Below, piece by piece: positions 8,779 through 19,894 of a DNA stretch of 64,000 nt. Source of the DNA: Actinostola sp. cb2023. Its lineage: Eukaryota > Cnidaria > Anthozoa > Actiniaria > Actinostolidae. The stretch is taken from assembly GCA_033675265.1 (NCBI GenBank), contig JAUJYZ010000435.1, positions 248,001 to 312,000 of the forward strand. Direction: 5' to 3'. Position 1 is the stretch's first letter. Every line of letters begins with the position of its first letter. The notes below the pieces were generated by a model, which was given only the letters and a program-made list of their open reading frames with translations, was not told the origin of the DNA and did not search any database. The translations under genes and the position numbers were made by a program.

Positions 8779-11700
8779 GGGCTGCCTGTGGTTGTACACG
8801 ACCCCGGTGACAAGCATGTGTACATTTTGTCTGCGCATGCGTTAGGATTCAGATTTCAAAGTACCTATTTGCATAATCGATCTTTTGTCATTCATGTGCC
8901 AACGATGTGCCAACCAGAGATCGATTGGCTGTTGAAACAAAACGTGTGAGAAGTCTTTGTGGAACTGAATGGTTGGCACATTTACATCACAATGTTAATG
9001 TTTGTAAACATGAAGTATCGCTATTGTTTTGCCAAGTGCACTGCTGTGGAAGATTTAGTGAGCGATCTACGTCTCTAGAATGAAGTTTTAGAAAATCATT
9101 GAAAGGAAATCAATAGTCCGCCTACTTTTGTGGTGCTGCACAGGCAGCCCAACCATTGCTTTTGAGGCTACTAAATAATTCAAAAAAATTTTTTTTTTGA
9201 TGGGCTTCCTGTGGTAGAGCGCGCGCGTATTTATATATTGGGTTCCCTGTGCTGAGTAATGTCCTATGTTGGGCTTCCTGTGTGCCTCCTGCGGGATGCG
9301 CCCGCAGCAAATGTGTATATTTAAACAAGGTATGAAACTAGGTCACGTGACAAATACGTTTTTGACCCTAATTTTGTCAATGTGATGTGAAAATTCAATT
9401 TTTCTTCGAATAACTAAACTTTACCGTATTCTCGAAACACTTTGTAAGTGTCAGTCGTCTAACTTCAACGTACGCTGAGAAACTAATTTTTGAAATTTTG
9501 AGCGTCATGGACCGATGTGCGGCGCAAGTAGATGGTGCACTTTTCCGTGAAGTAGTCGGATTTTACCTTCGAGAAGGCATCGACAAGCGCTCGGCAAATC
9601 TGAACGATGCTCTTTTTGGCAAGGTTTTAACATGATATGTTCACTAAACATGAGTCAAAACATCTACAATATACTTTATCTGTTTTCTGTTTTGACTTCT
9701 GTAAAGTATTTGTTTTTTTGTATTTTGATTTTTATCGATTAAAATCTTCAAAATTGACGCATTGTGTTTTATAAATGCTGAATAGTCTCAATATTTAGTA
9801 CTGCACAACACATTTGCTATCAGTACTTGTACACAAAATGACAAACAAACGTATTTATTTCAACAATAAGTTTACTAGCTTTTTACACACTGTTTTGCCG
9901 TTACTTTCTGTGCAATTTATTTACTATATTGATCAGTAATAGCATGGAAATAAGCTTAATAACAATGGATAACTATTATACACAAAGGCGACAAGTTGTG
10001 AATCACTGATCATGACTGATTGAATAGCAAACATCGAAGTTGGAAGCGATATACTGAAGCTTACTTACGTTCCCGGTTACGAAAAATACGCCGTTAAAAT
10101 TACTCTGTTTCTCTCAGATGATAGTAAGACTTTAATATTTGCTAAATGTGTCGTGCTATTTCAATGACAATAACGAACAACTGAACTGTTAATATTTTAG
10201 TTCACGGCAGCTTCACGAGTCCATCGCCATTCAAGTCTCCTTCGTGTACGTCTTCGATGTTGAGTTTGTCTATATTTTGCTCACACTGAGATGGTTTATG
10301 CTGTTGGCGTTCCCTTGTGTCAGAAGAACTATAAGTAAAGTACAAAATTATGTCAAACACTTTCTAGATGAGAGAGTTAGTAATGTTTAAACAGATAAAG
10401 TAAAATCAGTCAGTTGAGAGAGGTTCCTTGTTGAAGTGTATTTCGATCACTGGACAACTACACAAGTCAAATCAGTTCTGCATAATTTATGGAAAAAAAC
10501 TGATTTGTTGAGGAGTATTAAGCAGCCCTTCTGCCCTAGTATAGGCAAGTCCTTTCATTAGAGAACATTTAGAGCAATTACTACGTAAAAACCATGACAA
10601 AAAGTACTTTTAGTTCAGTTTATTTTCAACTGCAAAACTTTCTCACGTGTCGAGGCAACACATCCAAAGTTTCTCAACCATTCAAAATGAAAAAGGACTA
10701 CTTTAAAACCGTCGAATTTCTTCTAGATTTACTTAAAGTTGACATGAATTGTGAACTTCTAAACTTACCATGAATAGGGAAAAGAATCCCAACGTTTACA
10801 CCGAAAAAATCAGTCTTTCTTGATATGAACTTCTCTTCCACTCCCCGCCATAATAACGACTTCACCCTGGGTACCCCCCAAGGGCCTGTAGCGTGGAACC
10901 CAATATATAAATGCGCGCGCGCTCTACCACAGGAAGCCCATCAAAAAATTTTTTTTTGAAATATTTAGTAGCCTCAAAAGCAATGGTTGGGCTGCCTGTG
11001 GTGCTGTGGAAATTTTCTTCCGTATAATGGAACAAAATCCGCCAAAACACGGCAACATTCCTACGGAGAAGTCGGGTGAATGAGTGATACTTGGACACTT
11101 CAAATCCACCGCAAAGCAAGAGGGACAATTTTTCAACTCCAACAAACAAGACCTTACGAAACTAGCATGAGTGAAGCAATAAATCACGGAAGAAAATTGC
11201 TGGGGGATGAGCTACTAAGAGAGGTTTTCTTACAATTTAGTTTGACACGTCACCAATTCAAATAAACGAATCGCAAACACAATGCTGAATAAAAACTCAA
11301 TGTGAATCAAACTTATATCAAACGGTTTACAGCTGATTCTAAGAAGTCCAAAAAAATGAAGAATTTAGCTATCCTTTACAATAAACTTTACAGCACATAG
11401 AGTGTTTGTAATATGGTATACACCAGCGATGAAAATCAGTCAAAATCATAACAAATAGTGTACTGATACCATAGTACCTAAATAATACGATCTCACATCG
11501 AGGGACAATTTTTCAGCTTAAAATAAGTTCTCGAATGCAAAGAATAAGCTTAGAAGAAGTCAATTTGTGCTATTTTCGGCTGGGGGGCTAGTTAATAAGT
11601 ATTGTACTTTAGGTAGGAATGTTAGGAAAACACGTGCAAAAATGATAAATACCCAACTGAACCGAGCAAAATACTTTGAGAATACTTGAATGTAGAGAAC

Positions 11701-12085
11701 TCAAATTCACAGAATGTGACCTTCAATGTGTCGGTACTAACGTTCACTGTGAAGTATCTCTTGAAATCATCTTCGATGAGAATAAACCCAAAAGGACAAT
11801 GTAGCTGGTTTTAGGATAACTCCTTGTTTTGGCGGATTTTGTTCCTTGATATTTTATCATCTACGACCCTTATACGGAAAAAAATCATCTACAGCAAAAC
11901 AAAAGTAGGCAGACTATTGATTTCCTTTCAAATATTTTCTTGAGCATCATGCTAGAGACGAAGATCGCTCACTAAATCTCCCACCGCAGTGCAATTTGCA
12001 AAGAAAATGGCGGCAAATCACTTTCAAATCTGAATTCTAACGCATGCGCAGACAAAATGTATACATGTTTTCCGGTGACATTCTT
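8779..12085. mobile_element. 3.3-kb element with long interrupted inverted repeats
   Basis: Sequence at 8800-9270 reappears inverted between 10880 and 12075. Matching blocks include ACATTTTGTCTGCGCATGCG, GATTTAGTGAGCGATC, GGAAATCAATAGTC, and a block with TGGGCTTCCTGTGGTAGAGC. The right arm is longer because about 860 bp interrupts it (11015-11870). The unique middle (9300-10880) has one short possible exon and no transposase that I recognise. Its right end lies about 90 bp from the GPR107-like start codon. Confidence 0.65.
9507..9623 (+). CDS. possible 39-codon exon, unknown protein
   Basis: An ATG-led frame of 39 codons begins MDRCAAQVDGALFREVVG and ends in GGCAAG followed by GTTTTA, a possible but weak 5' splice site. 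Its amino-acid mix looks protein-like and its GC content is higher than the flanks. No family is recognised, and no downstream exon continues it convincingly: joining to an acceptor at 10200 gives an Arg-rich tail and a stop. It sits in the unique middle of the inverted-repeat element, so it could be a captured host exon or chance. Confidence 0.2.
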
Positions 12086-12175
12086 TCACTTCAGTTTCGG
12101 AGTCATGACTACTAGTGCCAATCTCCTAAAGTCTATTACGTCATCACGCCCAAGCAACCAGCAGCAGCATTCAAG
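12086..12175 (+). promoter_or_regulatory. probable promoter/5'UTR of the GPR107-like gene
   Basis: The short stretch between the inverted-repeat element and the start codon holds GCCAAT, a CRE-like TTACGTCATCA (about 12136) and CAAGATGGCG across the ATG, which resembles a YY1 site and gives a good initiation context. No TATA box is visible. The roles of these motifs are inferred from their known consensus only. Confidence 0.4.
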
Positions 12176-12283
12176 ATGGCGAATGGAAACGTTGTTGTGA
12201 AATGCAGGGTTCGTTTCCTCTTTTTGTGTTTGGCTATTATGTTCATTCATTCCTCGGGAAGAAGGCACGAACTAAAGCTTCAA
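12176..12283 (+). CDS. GPR107-like exon 1: signal peptide
   Basis: 36 codons from ATG to a CAA|GTAAGT donor. The product starts MANGNVVVKCRVRF and continues with a hydrophobic FLFLCLAIMFI core and HSSGRRHELKLQ, which is a signal peptide followed by the start of the lumenal domain (the family has a similar R-x-H-x-L-x-L block here). The start is chosen because it is the first in-frame ATG, lies in AAGATGG context and places the hydrophobic core correctly. The exon ends in phase 0, and the 82-bp intron that follows is by far the shortest of the gene. Confidence 0.8.
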
Positions 12284-12365
12284 GTAAGTATTGAAAATAG
12301 GTATTTTATAGCAACGTTCATGGCTTTAGTCGGCTATATTTAGTGCCAATCCCTTTTTCACTCAG

Positions 12366-12497
12366 AACGAAGCAAGAAAAACCTTTGAGTTGAGCAAGTT
12401 TGGCTTTCTGAAAGATGGATTTCTGCGTGTCGAAGTCAGTAAAATGGTCTACTACGACGAAATTAAGTCATTGACTCACAATGATCTTTCCAATAAT
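12366..12497 (+). CDS. GPR107-like exon 2: lumenal domain
   Basis: 44 codons between TTTTTCACTCAG and an AAT|GTGAGT donor, phase 0 at both ends. The product contains FELSKFGFLKDGFLRVEVSK, which is the conserved N-terminal block of GPR107/108 (F-G-F-x-x-x-G-x-x-x-V-x-V). The rest (DEIKSLTHNDLSNN) is less conserved. The family then has an xGFSLxR block that is absent here. Confidence 0.85.
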
Positions 12498-12536
12498 GTG
12501 AGTATTTTAAGTAATTTGCCTGCCATAATAAGCTTA

Positions 12537-13044
12537 CCCGGTGTACGCAATCGATGAAATCGATAATCGATGAAAATCGATATCAATCGATATCAATCGA
12601 TATCAATTAATCGATTGATATCGGAAATCGATGGCCAATCGATGAAGCAAAAATATGTGACCTTTGATCGATTGTTATGTTATCGATTGCCATATAATTG
12701 ATCGATTGCCTTATGATTGATCGAAAAACAACATTGATAACCCTTCACGATGCATCGATCGCATGCACTTTTAGACTGACTTCGTGACTTTCCCAGCGGC
12801 TTTCCATAGACGACATTTTAGCGGCAACGTACAGAGGTCGATAGGACTACGTCACGAAATCTTGTACTGAACCTGATAACGATCGATGATCGATTTTCAT
12901 TGATTGTCATTTTTCTTGTGTGACTATCTATTGGTGATCGATTGCCCAAAACCAATCGATATCAATTGATTAATTGTCATCGATTGATATCGATTGTTCG
13001 ATTGGTTTTCCGATCATCGATTTTCATCGATTGCGTACACCGGG
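12537..13044. mobile_element. ATCGAT-rich MITE-like inverted-repeat element
   Basis: CCCGGTGTACGCAATCGATG at the left end is inverted at the right end (TCGATTGCGTACACCGGG). The interior is saturated with ATCGAT/TATCGAT words (dozens in 500 bp) and has no coding frame. It begins only 39 bp inside intron 2. No clear target duplication was found. Confidence 0.7.
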
Positions 13045-13079
13045 CATAATAGCGCTAGTACAGCAGTACGGCCGGTACG

Positions 13080-13626
13080 CAGCCGTATGTACGTATCAGT
13101 TAGCTTATAAAGTACGTATCAGTATAAAGTACGTATCAGTATGAAGTATGTATCAGTATAGAGTATGTATCAGTATAAAGTATGTATCAGTATAAAGTAT
13201 GCATCAGTATAAAGTATGTATCAGTATAAAGTACGTAGCAGTATAAAGTACGTAGCAGTATAAAGTATGTATCAGTATAAAGTATGTAGCAGTATAAAGT
13301 ACGTAGCAGTATAAAGTATGTATCAGTATAAAGTGTGTATCAGTAATCTCAGTATCTCCAAAAAAGAGTATTAAGTGATCAGCGTTAGACACCAAGCTGT
13401 CTCAGTATAAAGTACATAGCAGTATAAAGTACATAGCAGTATAAAGTACATAGAGTATAAAGTACGTAGCAGTATAAAGTACGTAGCAGTATAAAGTACG
13501 TAGCAGTATAAAGTACATAGCAGTATAAAGTACGTAGCAGTATAAAGTATGTAGCAGTATAAAGTATGTAGCAGTATAAAGTACGTAGCAGTATAAAGTA
13601 CGTAGCAGTTTAAAGTACGTAGCAGT
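13080..13626. repeat. 17-bp minisatellite, TATAAAGTACGTAGCAG unit
   Basis: About thirty copies of a 15-17-bp unit (TATAAAGTACGTAGCAG or TATAAAGTATGTATCAG) with one interruption at 13350-13400. It lies in intron 2. Every unit contains CAG, and many contain AGTA, but no coding capacity is seen. Confidence 0.9.
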
Positions 13627-13763
13627 AGTGGATTAGAAATTCTATCAGTACTTATTATCGAATTCAGGGAAATACAATAGAAATCATAAGCGTAGCAGAC
13701 ATCTGTAAATCGGATACAGAATCGTCCTCATTTGCATTCAACTTTAACTTTGATTTTCTCATC

Positions 13764-13940
13764 CAAACTGTTTCCTATCACCCAAATGTATTATAGTAAA
13801 ACATCCACTTATACATCGTTGGATTCGATAAGTCAGATACAATATACGCGTCCGAACTGTATGGTATTTACAATGGCTCGCTTTCAGCCTGCCATTGTAA
13901 ATACCATACAGTTTGGCTGCTCATATTGTATCTATTACAT
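13764..13940. repeat. dispersed repeat shared with 23206-23375
   Basis: The block with GTTTCCTATCA, TATAGTAAAACATCCACTTA, GTTGGATT, ACAATAT and CTGTATGG reappears in the same orientation at 23206-23375. A perfect hairpin (CTGTATGGTATTTACAATGG and its inverse) lies at 13856-13911 in this copy only. The nature of the element is unknown. Confidence 0.6.
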
Positions 13941-14102
13941 GTACTTAAACAATTCATGAATAATTAACTAGATGCTTAGATAAAGCGCTCACTCGTGCCC
14001 TGGTGCGATTGAGTGCTGGGATGCACTGTATCATGAAAGATGCACTTGCATCATTATTTATCATACTGTTATAAAATAGATTGGCATGCTCATAAATAGC
14101 AT

Positions 14103-14566
14103 TTAATGTAACCGGTTTCCAATAACGACAAGACAGGACAAGAGAAAAACATATATACAGTAAACTGAAATGACACAACACTGTTTATTCTGACCAATAT
14201 GCATGTTATCATGGTTGTCAAGAATAGCACATACATTTTTACCAATATTTTGAGTAACACTTGAAACACAGTCATTTTGTTTATCAATTTGTATACCTTT
14301 AAGGTCAAATAAAACATCATTTGTATATAGAGATTGGAAGTATTCCTTTAAATCATTTAATGTATGGGCCTTCAGCAATACACAAGTCCCTTGACTATGG
14401 GGCATGCCAAATGAATCTCTAGCATGGGAATCAACTATTTTGAAACTACCTTCTACAGTACAATAAATACCAACTGTTACACGTCTTGACTTATTGTCAA
14501 TACAAAAGAATTAAAGGTTTCTTCTATTAAAGATTGTAAAGCATGTTCTAGTGGCATGGAGTACAT
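14103..14566 (-). pseudogene. C-terminal half of a herpes-type deubiquitinase-like (C76-like) cysteine protease
   Basis: Minus-strand frames contain FKIVDSHARDSFG, which carries the catalytic His of the papain-like USP fold (D-S-H-x-R), followed by GTCVLL and LNDLKEYFQSLY, as in the C-terminal part of these domains. Upstream, SMPLEHALQSLIEETF belongs to the same protein but is in another frame, so there is an indel near 14490. The rest of the protein lies at 16042-16872, separated by an inserted palindromic element. The family is multicopy in marine animals and often belongs to large mobile elements, so host function is unlikely. Confidence 0.6.
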
Positions 14567-14751
14567 AAAGCCTTCAATGAGCTTGTGTCACCTGTCACGT
14601 GACTTTTTAAATTTTCACTGAAGACAAACGAAAATACCATAACTGGAAAGAGCATACTAAAGTTAGTAAAAGTGGAAAGTTTGAAGGGAAGTAAGTAAAT
14701 AGGGCAATAGTTACAGGCATTCAAACTTTGCCTTTTTTGTATGGAAATGTA

Positions 14752-15825
14752 CAGTCACAGGACATAAGTATTCGTCAGTTTCGAAAATCGCGAGCGAAAT
14801 TTACAGACGCGTTCGCCAAGTCAGCGCGGGAAAACATGCGATATTTCAATGCGGCCGCCCCATTGAGGCAGGAAAAATTGATGAATGTAAACAAAAAGTA
14901 TCAGCTCACCAAAATCGCGAAAAATATTTGCAATATGAACTAAAAGTAGTGAAATAGAAGTCATTTTATTAACACCACTCCAATACGTTTTCTTTGACGA
15001 TCGAACGTCTTACACATGTCTTAAAAAGTTTATTTTTGATGTAATTATTTGTGAAAATGCATTGGTTTTTGGTTATAGTCGTTTACTGTTCAGTTTCTCC
15101 TTGTCTTGAACCACTGAAATCGCTTTTTCCGATTCACTTCTCTAACTATTTACATTCTTCTTCGCAGACCTCCTTCTATACCCTTCCAAAGGCAGAGTTC
15201 GCTGAACATATTTTTCGCTGAAATGGTGTTGTTTTTCCCCGTTATAGTTTCGCTGTTATATCTTCACGTTTGACCGTCGAACTAGAGCGTTTTTAACTCT
15301 CCCGGTAAATAATTTTCGTCTGCCTTTACGTGTTACGTTCTTCGTCGAGCCGGTTGTTTGTACTTTCTTCAGAAGGCTTGTAATAGTTGTTCTGGGTATC
15401 CCAACCAGTCTTGCCAGCTCTGACTTGTTTTTCACATATTTCGATAACTCTACGATAATGTTTTTCTTTTCTTCGCTCAGCTCAGCCGATTTACGGCCCA
15501 TACCCAAAAATCAAAGCATTTTAACAAATAATTACATTAAAAAATAAACTTTTTAAGACATGTGTAAGACATTCGATCGTCAAAGAAAACTGGATTGAGT
15601 GGTGCTAATAAAACGGCTTGTATTTCACTTAATATAGTCCATATTGCAAAGATTTTTCGCGATTTTGGTGAGCTGATACTTTTTGTTTACATTCATCAAT
15701 TTTCCCGCCTCAACGGGGCGGCCGCGTTGAAATATCGCATGTTTTCCCGCGCTGACTGGGCGAACGCGGTCTGCAAATTTCGCGCGCGATTTTCGAAACT
15801 GACGAATACTTATGTCCTGTGACTG
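14752..15825. mobile_element. Tc1/mariner element, internally deleted, nested
   Basis: Termini CAGTCACAGGACATAAGTAT are inverted and flanked by TA on both sides (14750-14751 and 15826-15827). Arms of about 280 bp with several mismatches enclose an N-terminal transposase fragment. It lies in the middle of the palindromic element and so inserted later. Confidence 0.85.
15256..15507 (-). pseudogene. Tc1-type transposase, N-terminal helix-turn-helix only
   Basis: 83 residues begin MGMGRKSAELSEEKKNIIVE and contain a paired-like HTH (KSELARLVGIPRTTITSLLK), followed by a basic GRRKLFTGRVKNALVRR block. This is the TIR-binding part of Tc1 transposases. The DDE catalytic domain (another 250 or so residues) is absent, and the right TIR follows directly, so the copy can bind DNA at most. 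The start is the first ATG. Confidence 0.8.
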
Positions 15826-16041
15826 TATGTTGGAAGGCAACGCTTGCCCTCCAAGCGAAAAACCCATACAAATCCTTGTCAAAGCGGGAAACTTTGAAAG
15901 CCTTTAACTTTTGTCTTATTTGCTTGATTCTTTTAAAATTTTCAACTTTTACTAATTTTAGTATGCTCTTTCAAGTTATGATATTTTCGTCTGCCTTCGG
16001 TGAAAATTTAAAAAGTCACGTGACAGGTGACACAAGCCCAT

Positions 16042-16872
16042 TGAAGAATCACCGTGCAATCTTCCTGAATAACTTTCACTGTACTGAAGTTGATAATTAC
16101 ATTCAAATACTGTTATCATTGTACATTGTAGGTAATTCTGTTAACATTAAATAAGACTGGTGACATACAAAAAATTGTAAATGTAAAATCTTGATAAGGT
16201 AGAGTACAACTCATTACCAATATTCATAATTTGAACCAAGTCACTTGATGACGCAATTGATTTTGTATCCTTGTAAATAAGAGCACATAAAGTCATCGCT
16301 GTACATTGCTGTCCTGCATTTTCACCAAATACTGGTACATTACCTTGGCAATAAGGTGCATGGATTGTCTTACTAGGACTAATGTGAGTAGGACCAGTTT
16401 TTTTTTCTATATCGTTACAAAGGCAGAAATGGCAATAATTAAGTCTGTGATTGAGACTCTTATAAACAGGTAGTTGTAAATTGCAATAATTATTGGAAGC
16501 TTGAGACCTATTTCTTACAGCCTTTGTATTTGTTTTATTGAATGCTGTATTAGATGTCTTCCCTTTCATATTAAGTTTATGTGGATTTTTTCTTGGTTTA
16601 CATAGACACCTATTGTCTTCATCACTACATAATTTACTACCAAGATTGAATGTGTGAATAAATTGATGGACTCTTGATGATTTGGGTACATTTTTTGCAA
16701 TGTATCTTTTTTCGAGCCTCCTTATTTTTCTGCTTTTATGTAAAGCACGTGTAAGTCGCCTCACTGGTATTCTGCTCGGTTCTCTATCACGAACTGCATG
16801 GTAATTTAATGGTATTTGGTAGTTGTATCTACTAACAGTAACATCATAGTAGTTGTATTTAATACGTTATAA
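16042..16872 (-). pseudogene. N-terminal half of a herpes-type deubiquitinase-like cysteine protease
   Basis: A long minus-strand frame of about 240 codons, open from about 16870 without a clear start, has a basic N-terminus (RKIRRLEKRYIAKNVP) and Cys pairs (CDE-type and CHFCLCN). It then has PYCQGNVPVFGENAGQQC with the catalytic Cys after AGQQ, and SSSDLVQIMNIGNELYS. This is the Q-G-...-G-x-x-A-G-x-Q-C pattern of peptidase C76/USP-like domains. The frame stops at 16147, but the next block (VFECNYQLQYSESYSGRLHG) continues in another frame up to the inserted element. Frameshifts and the insertion make it a pseudogene, probably a relic of a mobile element rather than a host gene. Confidence 0.6.
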
Positions 16873-16935
16873 TAATTAATAATTATAATTATTATATATT
16901 TATTTAATAATTAATATAATAATTAATAATTATCG
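16873..16935. repeat. AT-rich imperfect palindrome
   Basis: ATAATTAATAATTATAATTA and its inverse repeat over about 60 bp with no G or C. Simple sequence. Confidence 0.7.
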
Positions 16936-18380
16936 TGATCTACATGTTTTTATTGATATAAGCTTAAACTCTGATAATTCGCTTGCTTTCTCAAATATAT
17001 CACAATCATAACTGTTTATAGTCCAGTCATCCTATGAAATTTTGGGGGTCAAGTTGGAACAAATTGCAACAGAAAGTTTCTCATCGCTATTCAACCAAGA
17101 TGGGTTACCTAAACAACATACTAAAAGTCCTCAAAAATCCCTTCGGTGGAACATGCCGAAAATTAGGATTAAAGATTTCGTGGTTTCACCACAGGGATCC
17201 CTCGTCGTACAAAATAAATTATATTTAAAAAAATACATTTATCCGACTTTTTTCTTTGATTTTTAATTTCCAAGATCTTCAATATTATTTCTGTTGTGGT
17301 TGAAGTTACTTTATTAACACAAAAGTACTTGAAATGCAGGGGAAATGTCCCTAGGCCATGACCTTACCACAGGGATCCCAATACGTAGAAAATTGAATTT
17401 TAAATCAACAAATCGATTTCCTGCTTTATGTTTGATTGTTTCTTGGTTATTCGTTGCGTTGTATAGCCAAATTAGTCTATTCTAAGACTGTTTAACACTA
17501 ATGATTAATAATAATCAACTATTGAAAATACAATAATGATAATAATTAAGATATAATGACCATAAGATAAAATATTATACTAATCAGAATTAAGATAAGC
17601 TTAATACAACTAAAACATATTGTTAGTCAGACTCATCCAAACCAAGGTCTGACGTGCTGGAGTTAGAATAACTTTGGCCTTTGCATGTACCACATGCAGC
17701 CGAGCAATCCATGTCGTACTTTTTGCACGTACACGTGCTACCTGATCTGACTTGCAGCCATCTGATCATCTCAATTAGTATAGTGCGCTATGGGCTTGTG
17801 GTAATTCAGTTAGGATATGAAGTAGCTTCCCATCCGATAAGTGTCATCCCCAGTCAACAGGCTGTAGATGTTCGCAAGCTTTCCAATCCTGGATCTGGTA
17901 GTAAACACGTAGACTGTGTGTCAGATTGCATCAGATATACTGTAGATTATTATTATCAACAGCTGAGAGTGGGTGGAAGGCTTTCAGGTTGAACAAATTA
18001 CGATCCAGTGGCTACCTTTTGGCAAAGACGGGTGTATCGTAGAGAGTCTACAATTAGCCTCTCCTATGAACCATCACTGTACAAAGAGAGAAGACAGTGC
18101 TTTCTCTCCTGCCACAAAGATGTCTTCCTTTGTAGTTACAGTACCCACTGGTCGATCAAAGATTTCTGCTTTTTGAAGGAATCTGCATGGAATCTGTTTC
18201 ACTGAATATTTTTAAAGCAAATGCTTTGTCAATCCCATGGAGCCGTGATGTTGTGTCGCACCCTAGAATTGCATGCAGAAACAATAGGTTTTTGCACACA
18301 TTGGCACCTAGGGCAGACTTTGTCCTCTTTATGTTCCATACTCTCCTATTCTGTGGCCTTGGCTTGGGCTCTGGCTAGAA

Positions 18381-18679
18381 GAACAGGCCGTGCGAATCCA
18401 CTTCAACATGATAACACAGTAAGACTAACAGGTCAGTATCGTCTCCAACTAGTACACTAGCTTTAGTTTTCATCCTTGGCTGACATTTTTCCGATTTCTG
18501 ATATAATTTTTATGAGTTCACTGATCTTAATGTGATTTATTATTATTAAAAATATCGGTTTTTATATTTTTTGTTTTTATTGTTAAGCGCTTTAGAATAT
18601 TACATATTTTGCGTTATATAAATAAAGTTTATTTATTTATTTATTTATTATGTTGAAGTGGATTCGCACGGCCTGTTTC
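18381..18679. mobile_element. nested hairpin element with LINE-like 3' tail
   Basis: ACAGGCCGTGCGAATCCACT at 18382 is inverted at about 18660-18678. Between them is AAGCGCTTTAGAATATTA...TTATATAAATAAAG followed by (TTTA)n, a LINE/SINE-like 3' tail with a microsatellite end. It lies in the unpaired centre of the foldback element. Confidence 0.5.
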
Positions 18680-18990
18680 AACAAAATCGTGCAACTTGTC
18701 GCGCAACATTGTTGCGTTGCAAGTTGCAGAACAATGTTTCTCGTATTACCACCGTTCGTGCAACTTGTCGCACAACACATTTGCAAAATTTTGTTGCGCA
18801 AAGTAGAAGATCTTTCTACTTCATGCAACAAAGTTTTGCAACCTGCAACTCAGAAAATTTAATTTGTTGCACGACAAGTTGCGCGAACGATGGTAATACG
18901 AGAAACATTGCAACAATATTGCGCGACAAGTTGCACGATTTAATTTGTTGCGCGACAAGTTGCATACCGTTTTGTTGCTCGTATTACCGC
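18680..18990. repeat. repeats of a GCAACTTGTCGCGCAACA-like word in both orientations
   Basis: GTGCAACTTGTCGC and its inverse GCGACAAGTTGCAC recur at least seven times, with several TTGTTGCGC/GCGCAACA words between. The words form small stem-loops. No coding role is seen; the open frames are made by the repeats. Confidence 0.6.
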
Positions 18991-19726
18991 ACCTGTTTTT
19001 GCACACACTTTATGCTTTGCATCAGCTTTAAAAATGATTGAAACAGATTCCATGCAGATTCCTTCAACAAGCAGAAATATTTGATCGACCAGCGGGTATA
19101 ACTAGAAAGGAATACATCTTTGTGGCAGGAGAGAAAGTGCTTCTCTCTTTGTACAGTGATGGTTCATAGGAGAGGCTAATTGCAGACTCTCTACGATACA
19201 CCCGTTTTTGCCAAAAGGTAGCCAAGTGATCGTAATTTGTTCAACCTGAAAGCCTTCCACCCACATCAGCTACTGCTACATACCATATTCTACGTGTGTA
19301 CTACCAGATCCAGGAATGGAAAGAGGTTGCGAACAGCTACAGCCTTTTGACTGGGGATGACACTTAGCGGATGGGAAGCCACTTCCTATCCTAACTGAAT
19401 TACCACAAGCCCATAGCGCACTATACTAATTGAGATGATCAGATGGCTGCAAGTCAGATCAGGTAGCACTTGCACTTGTACGTGCAAAAAGTACTACCTG
19501 GATTGCTCGGCTGCATGTGGTACATGCAAAGGCCAAAGTTATTCTAACTCCAGCATGCCAGACCTAGCTTGGTTTGGATGAGTCTGACTAACAATATGTT
19601 TTAGTTGTATTAAGCTTTAAATCTTAATTCTGCTTGGTATAATATTTTATCTTATGGTCATTATCATAATTATTACATGACTTTATTATTACTTAAGTTA
19701 TAAATATAACCTTAATGCAACCAATT

Positions 19727-19894
19727 AGAGTCGTTTTCGTATGAGTGGGAAGTAGTTACGGTACGGTTTGTGCCGTGCAGTGGCAGTATCGCGCCATCAA
19801 CGTGCAGTGTGATTGGTTGAATACAATGTGTTCGATTCTGTACCGTGAGCGTAACTCCGTACCGTAGGTTTCCCACTCATACGAAAACGACTCT
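19727..19894. mobile_element. 168-bp MITE with ATT target duplication
   Basis: AGAGTCGTTTTCGTATGAGT at the left is perfectly inverted at the right, with ATT on both sides. The corresponding place in the left arm of the surrounding foldback element lacks this sequence, which gives an internal empty site and shows that the insertion is younger than the arms. Confidence 0.8.

Larger units (their letters stand above)
14574..16041. mobile_element. palindromic element with ~180-bp inverted termini, inserted in the protease pseudogene
   Basis: CTTGTGTCACCTGTCACGTG at the left is inverted at the right (near 16014-16033), and similarity between the arms continues for about 170 bp (AAAGAGCATACTAAA and TTTAGTATGCTCTTT). 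The flanks read ...CTTCAAT and ATTGAAG..., which would rejoin the protease frame (…DSS/IEGF…), consistent with insertion and a short AT duplication. The centre is occupied by a Tc1-like element. No coding capacity of its own. Confidence 0.75.

Noticed and set aside
13821..13855. GTTGGATTCGATAAGTC as the missing GPR107 xGF block
   Set aside because: No AG acceptor precedes it, and the sequence belongs to a dispersed repeat with a second copy at 23.26 kb.
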